Part shown: piece after piece, positions 44,807-58,121 of the stretch
Layout of the letters: each line of letters begins with the position of its first letter
Position numbering within the stretch: position 1 is the first letter of the stretch
NCBI GenBank assembly: GCA_949357655.1
Contig: CASHTG010000001.1
Coordinates: 868,001-932,000, forward strand
From: Parascedosporium putredinis
Taxonomy: Eukaryota > Ascomycota > Sordariomycetes > Microascales > Microascaceae
Direction of reading: 5' to 3'
Length of the DNA stretch: 64,000 bases
The notes under the pieces: generated by a model
The model's database searches: none
What the model was told of the DNA's origin: nothing
Seen by the model: the letters and a program-made list of their open reading frames with translations, nothing else
Made by a program: the position numbers and the translations under genes

Positions 44807-47800
44807 TCTGGTTTGCTGCTTCTCCCTGGTTGAAACTTTTTCATGATATCCTCTTTTGTAGTTTGGGGTGAAGTGATGAGAATTGCGCATCTCGCCGATC
44901 CTGCGAAAGCCACACGCGCCACTCTCCTTCATTTGGCCGATTTGGTCCATTCTCTTGTTCTTCTCCCTGAGTGGCCCTTTCCAGTCCGCAGGTCCAGGGC
45001 TGCTTTCGCAATATCTCGTTACTTTTCTCCCCTGCTTCCTTGGTTTTGCGAGACCCTTATTCTCCCTTTTCTGTACAGCGAAACGCGCCCTATCCTCGTC
45101 TCGTCTCATCACAATCCGCGAGTAAGAATACATTTGACTTTGCGCCACTGGAAAGCAAGGAACTCTTCCCACCGTCCTCAGCGAGCAATCTAGCCTATGC
45201 TCATGTTAATTAGAGCACAACTCCTCTACCTCGTGTATCTTTCTTGACCGAGCCCACCCACTATTCTTATGATCAGCCACCCACTCCCCCAGAAGCTTCT
45301 TTAGGAGGAAGGCGGAGGAAGGAAAGAAGGAAGGGCAGGGTGAGGGCGAGCAGGGAAAACGGGGTTGGAGATCAGCCGAGGGCCTCTGAAGAGGTCTGCT
45401 CGCAAAGAGCGTAGCTACCCATGGCTTCATTGTGGGGAAATCTGCCACTAACCAGAGGAACAGTCAGAAAAGGAAAGTGTACGTAGAAAGAAGGGGTCCA
45501 GTTTGGCTACATCTTGCTCCACACATGCCTGCCCGCACTGCTGCTCCTGATCTACCCTTTGCCCCCCGCATCTTACAGGGATATATATCTATCCGCTCTC
45601 CAACAGAGAGAAATCCCCGATCCGCGTTAGCGACTGCGGCGGGTCAACAACCGCAATGACGTGTGATATGTTCTAGGTCGGCCGCCCGAGGCTGCTCTGC
45701 GCATTTCAAAGCCATATTCTGATCAGTGGAGAGAGAAAAAAACAGATTGTACGCTAAGAAGAAGAATCCATTAGCGTGCGGTGGTTGTGTCTGCATCCTT
45801 GATGCACTTGATGTCCTCTTTGGCATTGGTTGACGTTTAGGATGGGTCCGAACTATCCAAGGTCCTCATTCTTTAGTTAGTGTTAGCGGCGGATCTTGAT
45901 CCAGGATGAGGGACGACCCCGTTCGGCTGCGTCCATGGCAAATATCTTCTTGAAAGGCTGCTGAGATTCCGCACACCAGCTCTTCCGTCCGGTCCCGGAA
46001 AGCGAAAGAGACAAAACGAGGGATCTGGTTGCACCGCATCTCGGGCAAGCGATCGACAGTGCCTTGCTGTAGCGTCTGCGACAACATGCGAAAATGCAGA
46101 AATCCCATCTTCTAACATGGCCCCCATTGTGCAAATGCAAGATAAAAACCGGTGAGGCGTGAGGGGCGCCAACTTCCTTGGAAGCTACCTTGGCCAGTCC
46201 CTGATCGGCTTCTCTGGCTTCAATGTCTGCAGTGACCTTCACACGTCTACCATTTTTTCCCCCTTCTCCCTCTCTCTTTGTTGGCTCCACGCACCATCTC
46301 CACCCTGCTGGTGTTTTCCCAAATTGACCTAGCAGGCTCGACGGGCTTGAGAATAGTCTTGCACATTACCCATCCTTTTGAATTGGTCTCCCAATAGAGT
46401 TAGCTCCCGCTCTATGGTCCACTTGAACCGCGCACTCCCTCGTCTAGACGGAAGTGCGAAAAGGCGCAAGGCGAGGCACGGCACCAGCCCCATTCCACCT
46501 TTCCTTGAGCTGAGGAGCCGTTGTTCATTATTTCTCTTCTTTTCTTTTTCGCGCTTCCTGTGCACTAATCCGTTCTCTCTTAATGGTACTTCGTAGTCAG
46601 CGAGTTAACGCATGAAGGAATTGAGGAGTGAACTTGAAGGCGTAAAACCCGATGCACGTCTGAGTCCAAGTAATAATACCAGAAGGGCCCCATATTTCCA
46701 GTACGAACTAATACTTGTACGCTGTTTAGTCATAGTATTAGCTCTGCGTAGGAACTAGCGTCTTCCATCGCCTTGTGTCTCGGCTGAGCCCGAGATTAAT
46801 CCCTGACGGGACTGCCAGCGTCTTATTGCCTCGGTGATAAAACTGCCCTCTACCTTGGTACTAAGCCCTCTCTACCTTGGTACTAAGAGCCCGAGTAAGA
46901 AAAAAAGGGTAAAAGAAAAAGGAATGAGAGAATGCATCTTTTCGATTTGCCGTCAGCCTTGTCTTGAGGGCTCAACCCCCTCTCCCGCCCATGCACCTCT
47001 TCGCCTTGGCATACAGCTTTGCCCACGATGCGAAGGCAGGTTGAGGTTAGCTACTTACAGAATGCGAAAACCCCAATGCGACCGCGACCGCAAGCGGAGC
47101 TCTAGCTCCAGCCACGGCTGTACATCCTCTTCTTGTGCGTAGCTATGGATAGTCAATGACTGTGATTCGACTATGCTATCGTGCTCTGTTGCCGCTAACG
47201 ATACAGGATGGGGAAGCCTGATCGACGAGGTCTTTTGACGCTCCCTGCTCTACTCCGGAGCATCACGACCGAAGTGCGCCCACCTAACATCATTTTCTCG
47301 ATGAACGATGATGATATCATGGCGTCATAGGTTCCTAGGGCAAGGGAAGAACAATCTTGTCGTGGACCTCGGGGATCTGTTTGACTAAGCCACAAGCCAA
47401 GCGAGTGTTCGTGAGGTGTGACCAGAGGACTCACTGGTGAACGCTTGTTCCTTTTTCTCGTTTTTCTTTCCTTTTTCCCCTTCCTGTCAGCCTGTCCCCG
47501 CTGTCCGTCTCCCTGGACGAATAGGGTCGATACTACCGAGGTACAATGTGGACGGCAATAGATGCAAGGTCGTGGGTGCGCGAATTGTCGATCAGGGTCA
47601 TGAAGGCGAGTGGGAGATGGGGGATTATGCATGCAATTCCTGTTCCGGACAAGTTCTCTCCCACAACACGGGAACTAACCGAACTTAGAGCCTAGCTATT
47701 CGGGTGGGCGGCTTGGTTCAGCTGGGTCTGCGATACCGTGTTGGCACATATGTGTTTCCCTGCAGAAATTGGCTTATTTGATGCCGCCGCGCCTATTCGC

Positions 47801-50300
47801 CTCAACGCTAGGGAAACGGAGACCCGCGAGTTCCGGCCTGGTCGGCCGGAAGGACCCTTCAGGTCGCTTCGCAAGAACAGAGACTCACTTCCGGTGCTGC
47901 TCTGCGAACGGCTACCAAGGGGTATTGGTGCCCCCTTCTATGAGAGAAAGACCGCGTGTTTGGCCAGTCTCGAGAAATGAATGTATACTCGTGGTCGCTG
48001 GCCCTTGGAGCCGCCACAGCCGAACGGTGCTGCTAGGCGGATATATCTATCTTTTCGATACATAATAGTGGCTGATATGGGTTGATTGATGGGCTCTGTG
48101 TCTTTCTTGCCCCCACCTCAAACTCCCCACATTCCCCGCCTCGTTGCTGTCAAGAATTATCTTTCATCGAGCGGTTGCAAGGGGCCCACACTCCTTCATT
48201 GTCTTGTAGTAGGCTGGAACTTGTTGGTGGCCGTTATCGTCCTGCTGTCGGGGGACTCGCATATTCCAGCCAAATGGCTTGCCCTTGGCCACTCTACCTA
48301 TTAGATTTGCCTGTTCCACGAAGGTGGAAGCGGGCTAAATGATCCTCGTTGTGTGGGTAGCCGGGTGCCTACCCGGTGTGCCTTCCCTTGACCCCGCGGC
48401 CCAGCTTGGTCAGGCACCCTCTCGGGAGCGGAGCACGGGGAGCTTGGATCGCTCATGGAGTGTGCGCTAATGCCGTCCAACGCCTACTCGGTGATGATCA
48501 CCCAAGGCCGTCTAGGGACAAGTATCAACCGACGTTGCCCTTCCGGGTGGATACATCAATACACAGCGCTAGGGACAAGGGGAAGGGGGTGCCAGGGCGT
48601 TTGACGGTTGGCCATCTCTTCAGGAGCTTTCGAAGTTGGGTCAGCGTGGGAAATACCCCGCCACGCCGGGTCGGGCAAATTTTGAAAGCTCGGGTCTGCG
48701 CCATTGCCAATCTCGCGAACTGTTTGAAAGATACTTGAAATCCAAGGTGCAGGTGCGGTCCAGCTCAGGGGGCTACCTCAATGTGGCTCTCTCAGAGTTT
48801 TGAAGGCAAACTAGGGGTCGACTGACACGTTAGCCGTCCCTGTTCGTGCCTTCCGGTCTTCCCTCCTCCCCTCAACCTTGTCATCCGCTTCTCTAACCAG
48901 GAAAGGTCGATCCACCGCCGACAGGCGGAGATAATAGCCGGATCTTCAATGTATAATACGGGGAATACTATCCCTCGCGCAAACTTCTTGTCAGACACGC
49001 GAGGCGGTAGGAATTGCATGGCCTCTGCAATCTCGCATTCGCGGTTCTGGGAGTGCAATTGTGAACCGAGATGTCGATCGGTCGATTGCGGAATGTCAAG
49101 GCGTCGCTCACCCACACGCGCCTCCTGCTTGCGCAGCCAGCCCTCTGGATCTGGGTATGCAAGATTCGTCAGATCCGAGCAACCCTATTTGCCCAATTAC
49201 AGAAGCTAATCTCAGTAATCCTTGCCCTTTTTCCTCACAGAATCCAGTACCAGATGATGAGCCTCCAGAAAGAAGTGATCTGTCAAGGGAGCATCCGGAC
49301 CCCGGAGTTACACTGTGCCTAATGGAACCCTACAACGCAGTTCGGCATCGTGCTGAGGCCTTGGCTTGTGTTGGAGATTCCAAGGTTCAATCCAAGATTT
49401 TATCCTCCACCTCTTCTCTTAGTAATAGCTCGATTCGGCCTACCCTACCACACCCAAGATGGTACAAGTGTGCGTCCCCATCCACAGCCTTGGATAAAAC
49501 AATGAAAGAGGTTGTAACGAAACGGAAACAAAGCTGGGTGATGAAAACCAACTCCCTCGCACTCGGATTCAATTGTTTACAAATATGTAGAGCTAAGTAG
49601 AGTTGATATTGGCATGACAAGATTTGACAATGCACTAACAGGCAAAATTGATGGTTGCGTATTAGTGTTGTGATAGTTCCGAACTAATCTGACAATTGGA
49701 CACCACTGTGTGGCCCCCTCGCTCTTCTCCTACCAGGCGGGGTCGAGATTGGGGGTTGAAGACGGATAGTGATGGGCAGGCTATCCACGAGCCGAGCTAA
49801 TAATACCAAGGCACACCAATTGGATCCGGAGAGTCAACGTCCCGTAATGCTAATGCAGGAAATCCACCCATCCACCATCCATCGTGAACGTCGGCGGGGT
49901 GGTGATGGAGTCCTTCCGGCAAGGAGATCTATCAGACTCAGTCATCCTTCAACCGCCCCGTCACTTTCCATTCTCTACGCCACGCATGTTAAGCTCGGTT
50001 CGGCTGGGCTCAGCTCCGATGAAGCTGTTGAGTGCTTGTCAGAGACTAGCTTGTTCCATAAGCCCCCGTATCCAGCCTTTCGAGACAAAAGGAAATCATC
50101 CTGACATTTCGAGTTTTTGCTAGGTCGTCGGCTGGAGCTTCTCTCTCGTCCTGGCATTGATACGAAGTAATGATACCGAGGTGGAAGGTCCAAAGATGGT
50201 GGGCAGTGCTTGTTAAGAATTGACAGGGGTCTTTAGCGTCTGAGGAGAGCCGGGCTCGACATTGTCCCCACATTCAAAACTGACAAGTTGGAGTTCAAAT
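44807..50300. other. Gene desert, block 4
   Basis: No conserved gene. It contains an imperfect 20-bp tandem duplication at 46846-46887 and C/T runs near 44850-45060 and 47450-47490. The longest open frame is on the + strand at 49061-49600 (179 codons). It lacks a recognisable domain and is probably chance. Confidence 0.5.
46846..46887. repeat. 20-22 bp tandem duplication
   Basis: CCCTCTACCTTGGTACTAAG is followed immediately by a second copy carrying two extra bases (CCCTCTCTACC...). The repeat core GGTACTAAG is identical in both. Confidence 0.85.
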
Positions 50301-53300
50301 TCGAAGTTAAGACCCCTTCCATTAGCGTGTGCGGCACCATGATCGGAAAATACAAGTAGTGGCCAAGGCATAGGTGACCCGATCGGTGCAAGCCCGAGGG
50401 CAAAGAAGCTGTGCTGTCTTGGAGTGGAGAATCTATCGCTTCAGGTTTCCAAGGTCAACGCACCCATTCCGTTGGATTCCCGAAGCGACTCGAAGCCAAC
50501 GGATTAATCAATGGCACCTGTAGTTCGGCATCGTCTTCAAAAGACCAATCATGATTGGGAAATAACAAAAGCCAATCGGTGCACCTGGAAGGTGTGAACT
50601 GGTACCTAGCCAACCCTCTCTCAACACATTCACCGTGGATGGGCAAATGTACCTAGGATCAGATGAACCTCGAAGCCAGCTCACTGACTCAGGGGCCCAT
50701 CGACCGGATTCAACCCGACACTTCCACTGCATGACTGACTCTTTTCCTATCGTATGGGGACATTGCAATCACCGAGAAGAGAAATCAGTCAGGCCCAGCC
50801 AAGCCCCTCCTTCCCCAGCGTGTGGTATGAGGGTGAGGCGGTTGCGCAATTTCACCACTAGTATTATTCAAAGAGATCTCGAAACGAAAATTCTCGGCAT
50901 CGGCTTGCACTGCATCGTAACAATCTCGAACCCCGATCTCCGGCCCCGAAAGCCGGAAGCAGACGGGATTTGTCCTCGAAATTTCCTTTCTTTTATTATT
51001 TTTTCCTGCTGTCTTCACTGGTTGGATTTTCTACCTCCTGGGCGGCCGTCGCTCCCTAAAAGGCCGGCCTTTCGGGAAAAGCTGTGGAGCGGGAGGAGAG
51101 GGATCAGGGATGTACACTATGTATTATGTATCCAGCTTCATGATCCCCTTTTCAGTTGTACGGCTGCGTCAGTGCTAGCTTTCCCGCCTGTCCACCGGGC
51201 TTAGTAGCAGATCCCTTTAGCAGTACCACCCTTCACCCAGTTGGGAAGAACTAGCCCTAGCCACATTGGCCAGTGACAATGACATCAACAATTGATGTTG
51301 CACAGGGACCTGATAAAGCGGGGGCACTAAATGGAGGAGGAGGAAATAATAGACACAAACAACCAAGGGGGCTTGGGGGCATGTTGGTGTCATGTCTGGT
51401 GGGAGGCTACAGTCCGCGGAAGGCATCCGGCGCGGGAACCGCTGTGGACTGGGAAACAGTGGCACTAGCCATTTCAAGCTAGCGGCGTTAGTAAAGGAGG
51501 GCCGACCTTGGCTCTTCGGCGAACTCTCAACACTAGCTCTGTGATACCAATCTCTTTCAGAAGCCGACGCACGCTTCGAAACTGATTTTGCCGCCCAGCG
51601 TTAGACTCAGTCCTTGTTCGTCCATCCCTCCCTCCCGGGGTATCCTTAGTGACTATGTCTTTCTCGATGGGGGCAAACGACGTTGGCCCATAGGCCCAGT
51701 GAGTCTCCGTCCGCTGTGAAAAGATAAAAGAAGACAAGAAAGGGGAGGAAAAAGAAACAGAAAAAAAGAAAGAAAAAAGACCAGAAGGGGGTGTTCCTGT
51801 CATCTCAAAACCTTTCAAGAGAGGGAGAGGAGGGCCTTGGCTTGAGGAGTGCAGTGTCGTCTTGCACAATGGCTTTCTTTGCCCCTGCCAGCGATTTCTT
51901 GCTTACCTTCCCCTAACCCCTCCCCTGTTCGACAAGCGTGGCCCGACTGGGAATGCTGCAGAACGCCGCGCAGCCCGGTTCGAATCGCCTATCGAAGATC
52001 TGCTGCAAAAGAGCCGACTGCATGACTCAACCCCACCCCTCGATCCAATCCTCTAAAATTGCGACAAACATCCATTAGCGATCGACGAACTTGATAGCTA
52101 TTTTCTTGACGTTACAGAGGCTGCAAGGGTGTTGGATGTGCCCTAGGTGTGTCTCACAACATCAACTACAGCGGAGCAAATCACCCAGTGTGCTGGATGG
52201 TGGGAAACCTAACCTTGAATGTTGGAACGAACCCGATCAGCTGCGGCCACGGACACCAGAGGGGTCGCATGCAGCTTCTCCGTGCACGGATGGATTCTCT
52301 CGGGGTACTACAGTCCCAACATGAACAGTCGACACCCTTGATCTCACCTTCGGCGCTGATCGTTTGAACAGGCGGGGTTAGGCATTCTCGAGGAGATCGA
52401 CTGGGACCCATGAACATACACTTGGGGGCATGTGAACTGAGAGCTCTCTTCTATTCGATGCGCCGAGCATGACAAAGAGCCAGCGTTAGAGGCCAAAATC
52501 ATCTAATAAAACGCCACCCGCTAGATGAGGCGCTATGGGTTCGGGTGGGACGATGGCTGGATGCTATTCAGACACTCACGCACGGCTATGTAAGTTCGCC
52601 AGCCTCGACTCCTGCTAGGAACTGCTCCTTACATGCAGGTGGTGCGCAGGAGAGCAGGAGATGAAAGAAACTAGGTTAGCAATCTCTCATGTAGCCAGCA
52701 AAGGAGTTGAACTCGAGTCGTCTACCCGTGTAATGCCTAGCTTGGAAGAGGTTTTACCTGCGCATCGTGGCTGGGATTCGCGGGCGGAGAGAAGGACCTG
52801 TACATTTCTTGTCCCACCAGGTCGCAGTATCTACCTAGCGGCCCGACACGGCTCGGAGGCAAATCCACTTCGGGGAAGGGATTCTGCGGCTGCCTTGATA
52901 ATCCCGATGCTCAGCAGCTCGAGAAAGGGGATCTGCTGTTTTGACCAGAGCGGCGAGAGGTATTAGTGTCAAAGTACTGTAGAAGATAATGGGATGCCAC
53001 TTCGTTTCCTTAGCTTGTGATGTCGAGAATGGGACCAAGAACCCAGCAGCCAACGCATAGGCATGGCCCCGGTATGGTGAATAGCATCACCGCAGCTATC
53101 ATTGGGCGATTTCTAGATAAATATGGTCCTGCAACTTCCCACCTTCGGCATCGTGATGCGAGAAAATAGCTCCTTATAGAGACGCGTGCATCGAGTTAGG
53201 AAGGGATGTTCTCGAGAGATACCCTTTCTGACAGGCTAGCCTCGCCATATCCTGCAGGCGTGGTATGCCCACTCCTGATTCGGGACCGATATCCAAGGTT

Positions 53301-56300
53301 CCAAGGAGCCATCGCAGCCACTGTTGGAACAGGGAGGCAGAAACCTAGGACACGAGGCATAGCGAGGCATGATTAGGGGGTTACCGCATCTGCTCGTTCC
53401 AAGAGGCGGCGGTCTCTCTTTTCTTTTTCTTTGATTTTCTCCTTTTTTCTTATACCAACTTTGCTTATGCGAGAGCGAGGATATTTTGGGACCGGCCGCA
53501 TTTGGAAGATGAACAACAGCAAAGGATCAATGATGGGGTTGGACCGCGTTCGTCCCCGCCCGCTCGGCGTTTAGTCTTATCCCGGACAAGTTCCCACTCT
53601 TTACACATCGGAGTGGTGTCTTTTCAATAGTTTACGTATTAGAAGATCGAAGCGATCAGGACGAGTCTTGATCTTGGGAAAGGATACATTGTAGATATGA
53701 TATTGGATGGGTGTTAGCTTCGTCGAACCCGCAGGTCACGCCATGTGTCACGTTTAGTATCACGTTTTAGATCGATCCTTCCCGATTCTACCTAGTCGTG
53801 GCTGGTGTGGTTTCTTTTTTCTTTTTTCTTTTTACTCTTTTTCGTAAAGAGATAAAAAGAAAAGAAAAGAAACACGGCCTTTGCCTCACAGTCCGATCAA
53901 CCGTGCAGTCTCTATTACCTCTTTGAGAGGCAATTGATTGCCTCTGTGGACCCTCTGCCCCCATATAGTTCACCCATGCTGCTTCCTTTTTCCCGCTCAC
54001 ACCCCGCTCACTCGAGTGGTGTGTATCGTTTCCCCACCATCGCTTTTCCCAAACGACTAAATCAAGGAAATTCTAGCGATTCCGCATGCGAACCTGAAGC
54101 TTCCGACGGAGAGCCTTCGTGCGTTGGACCCCAGCACATTGAGATCGAGGAATGGCACACGTCGTATCAGCATGCCTTGCTTTGCATGCTTGCCATGTTC
54201 GTGGCAGTGGGTTTCATCCTTTGGATGGACATGAGCTGTCAGGCCGAGGGGCCCTCCCTCATGTATGAAATGAAAGCCTCAGGGATGTGCGCTGCCAGGA
54301 TCCCAGCGTGAAGCAGCCTCAAGCAATCCCATCGCCTTGGGAAGGAATCCCAGAAGAGTGGAAGGGGAAGGGGGAGAATGTGAACAGGGGGAGTTGGGTG
54401 GAAATACTCCGCCGGTCAACCGTGTTGGTAAACCTAACGAAGGTTTGCTTCCGCACACCCCGGCCCCAACGAAGAAGGCCAGGGTTTGCTGGAAAACGGG
54501 TAGATCTGAGAAAGCAAAACAAGATCTCCCAAAGGATAGAGCTCCCTCATCAACAAGCCATGGGTTTGCTCGAGTTTCCGTTTTTGCCTTGGAATTGGAT
54601 CTCTTTCTCTTCTTTTCTCTACCTTTTCCCTATCCTGCCCCCATTATCTTGTCATTCTGTGCCTTGCTGTCCTTTGTTTGTGGCCCCCCCATGGTTTATT
54701 TGTTCCCTTCATTTCCATCAGCTGGGTCCTAAACGAGTACATGTAGTCTCCGAGACCCGGTTTTTGAGCGTTCAGAGGGTAACATCGCCGACCCTCCATG
54801 GCGCTCTTGGGACGAGAGGTGCTGAACCTCCCAATGCTCGTTGTGTTACTTCATTTGGTCTGTCCCATCTTGTGGGTTTACACCTGTCACAAATTCCCTT
54901 TGCCCTTGTGTGGCAGACCCCTGTCACAATCCTGGAAGGGCGATCAGCTACCCCCTCCTTCCCCTGCAAAGTTGGCAGCCTGGCCAATGAAAACGTGACG
55001 GACCAGAACCCCGGGTGTCAATCACAGGGTCGCACATTACCGACAACTTGGGATCTTGTGCTGCACGGACTCCTGCTGAAGGGATGAATGGTGGGAAGGG
55101 TCAGCGAGAAGGTGGGGGGGCCAGGAGGACAAGAGATGGCCGGCAAGGTTGCTTGCGAAAGGGCGGGAAAAAAGAAAAAAAAGGAGCGTTTGGGAAAAAA
55201 TTAACCTCCCGCATCTGCTTAAACGGGGAGGGGTTGCAAGGCCATTCCGTCATCAAAAACTCACCATCTTCCTGGATTTTTGTATCAAATTTCCCTTGCC
55301 TTCTCATTAGGAACTTCTGAGCTCGAGAAGAGACGGTTATAAGCACAAAATGTGCACGCCGTGGTTATCTCGAGTGGTGGTCAACTTATTAGGAGATTGT
55401 CGCATTGGAGGAATTAGCCTTCGGTAAACAAATCCGTTCTCCTACGAACCCTCCATCTCCCGCCCAGGGATATTTCCGCTTGATCATCAAGACCAACGAA
55501 GGGAAAAAAAAAAAAAGGGGGAGGGACAAGAACAAAGAGAAAAACTCCCCATCCTTCTACCACCTTGATTCTCTCTGCTATTTCTTTGCGCTTCGAATAA
55601 AGACTGTCCCGACCCAACATCTTGATTCCGAATTGATTTCTTGATGGTGGGGAGAGATGTGGGATGCACGAACAGGGTTCTTCAGCCACACATCACTTCC
55701 GAGCCTCACGCATCTTGACCAGGACCCCTTGTCCGATATGTCCAGCGATCCCGACGCGCTGAAGTGGAAGGAAATGAGGGTGTGGCAGCTCGCTCAACGC
55801 CGATGTAGTCATTTTCCCTCTGCGGCTACTTGTACGAAAGAGTGCGTGGGTACTTGTGGGTTGGTGGTTGGGTTGCAAAACATTGAAGCGAGCACGAATG
55901 CTCAAACTTGGGCCTCGTGCCGGAGAAACTCGACTACCGCATTGTCCCTTCCCGAGCCACCGAGAGCTCGGCACCGACGAGGAACCCCCGGGAAACAGGA
56001 TCTCGGAAGTCATGGAAACAGAGGTCGGGACATGGGGGACCCTTGAACATATTCCGACTCATCAGTATGCACAGCCACTCTTCTCGACGCCCAAGATCTA
56101 GTCATGAGGCTCACAAATGAACGATGGCCATGGGCGTGCGTTCGAAGTTTATCGAAAGAATTGAATAATAATGTATGAAACCGAGAATAAAAGATTCTGT
56201 CAAGAAAAACTTCCCGAAAACGGTACTACGAGCGCACCGACCGGTTCGCTGCCCGAGGAATAAAACCAAGGGGCCACTCATAAAACACTTGCACCGCAGT

Positions 56301-56400
56301 ATATTAGTTGGCATGAAGCTGAAGCTATTTCCATCCGTCAATATTAACTCCTTGAAATAACTCATCAACGTTAAGGGCAGACAAAAGAGCCGACGCGTAG
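50301..56400. other. Gene desert, block 5
   Basis: No conserved gene. Short C/T-rich runs occur near 53410-53450 and 54590-54660, and A-rich runs near 51720-51780 and 55500-55520. One + strand frame (53934-54311) includes a hydrophobic segment ALLCMLAMFVAVGFILW, but its start is non-ATG and it has no family match. Confidence 0.5.
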
Positions 56401-56420
56401 TGGCGAAAAGGAATACAACG

Positions 56421-56434
56421 AGAGAGAGAGAGAG
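56421..56434. repeat. (AG)n microsatellite
   Basis: Seven AG units in a row, within non-coding sequence. Confidence 0.8.
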
Positions 56435-58090
56435 ATGAAGCTTGCATGCGTGACTTTGGAACGTTTGCGTGGAATTGTTCTTTTCCTTTCCCCATATTTT
56501 CGATCTCATCATCTCGCTTGTACCAAGGTATCGGCGCAAGGGACGCGATGAGTTTTTATTTATTTTTATCTCAGACCCTGGCGGCCATCCGACGAAGCAA
56601 GCGGGAGCGGTTTTTCCTCCTTTTTTCCTTTCCCCCTCTTCCCATGTTCCGGGTCTCTTTCAAAATGGACCCCTTTTCTCGCCTTGTCCTATCTTCTTCG
56701 GCGGCAGCGGGGAGAGAAGGAGGCGCCGCCAAGGAGGCTTGCGAATTTATCATTGGAGCGGGAAGAGCGTCCAACGGTCTCCCGGTTACGCAACACAGCC
56801 AAAACTTTGTCATTTCTCAACAGGCGAGCCAAATCGTCAACGCCGGATGGCGATTCGATACGATGCCCCCCTCCCTCCCAAAGGGCCTGCAGGATCGGTT
56901 CTCTTTCTTCGTCGCCGCTACTTTACTATACACCCCGGCAAGCAACCAAACAAGCACGTAAGGCAGGCGTGTCGAGTGAGAGTGGACTTCTATCGACCTG
57001 CAGGCCTGGCCAGCTGCGTGGAGTAGGCAGGATCCGTTACTTTCGGCCGTCCCGTTGGGAAAGCGTGAAAGCTGGCAAGAGCTCTCGGATCCAATAGACG
57101 GGTGCGATTGCACCTTGCTCATGGAGCCAAAACTGCTAGCTTTGGTAATTGTCTATGGAAGTGGGGTTTGGGTTCAGCAGGCCAGGGGCCAAGGGTAGAT
57201 CCCTCCATGAGCTACGACGGGGAGGCCCCTTTCCCCGTTTTGTCGTCATCAACACTAAAAATTCTTGGGCGCTAGGAATAAATTCCCCGCCGCCGGCGTT
57301 TGGCCGTTTCTAGGTCCGGCGGTACGTACCCGGGAACCTGAGCCACTATTTTCTTTTCGGTTGTAAAGCAATAAGGGAGGCTAACCCTTTGCGATGGGAT
57401 GATGGCGGGAGGGGCAGTCGCGATCCAAGAGGAAAGAATGTCTCGCTTGGATCGTTGCTTAACGTGATATATCGGGTAGAGAGTGAGGGAGGGCGGCGAA
57501 GATGGAGGTGGGGACCGGCTCCAAAGATTCTTGCTCTGCCCCCGCTCGTCGCTTGCTATATCAATCCTTCCGATGCTTTCGTCTCAAAATCCCTTCCTTA
57601 GCACCCCGCCCCCCTCCTAAAATGACTCGGTGGGTAGGACAGGGTTAAAAGTCGAGAGGGTGGTTCAGCGGCAGGTGAGCCAGGGCGACGGATGTCGCCT
57701 CGAAATCACAGCACGTACAAGTGCGAAGAGTGGGAGGAAGGGATGAAGTGATGACGGGCCGAAATTTACGCCGCGGGCACTACCTCGCAATTGTAGCATG
57801 AATGCTCCTGCACAATGGAATGAAGTTGTTAATTCAAGCCTACGAGTAAGAAGTCGAGGCTGGTTGGCCAGCTGATCCCATTGAAGCCAAAATTGTAACG
57901 GGTTACATTCTGTTGTCACCCATGGCCGCCCATGGCCACGACTGTCGCGTGATTGCACGAGGCGGGATGAATGATGAGGCACATCACGATTGAGCCTCGA
58001 GATTGAAGCCTGCCTCTTCCTCAAACGATGATTCTTTCGTGTTGATCAATCTCTGCATGGTGGGAGCTTTATCAGTGGACCCCCTAAAAC

Positions 58091-58121
58091 AATAGTAATA
58101 ATAGTAATGGTAATAGTAATA
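58091..58121. repeat. GTAATA-type short repeat
   Basis: AATAGTAATAATAGTAATGG followed by further TAATAGTAAT units; an AT-rich simple repeat. Confidence 0.75.

Noticed and set aside
50925..50960. Minus-strand GGGGTTCGAGA resembling a T arm
   Set aside because: The 3' side does not complement the 5' side; no cloverleaf.
51938..52000. tRNA-like B box GGTTCGAATC with a loose A box upstream
   Set aside because: The bases flanking the T loop do not pair into a T stem, and no acceptor stem can be formed, so it is not a tRNA.
53934..54311. Frame with a hydrophobic, membrane-like segment
   Set aside because: It lacks an ATG start and a family match; one hydrophobic stretch is expected by chance.
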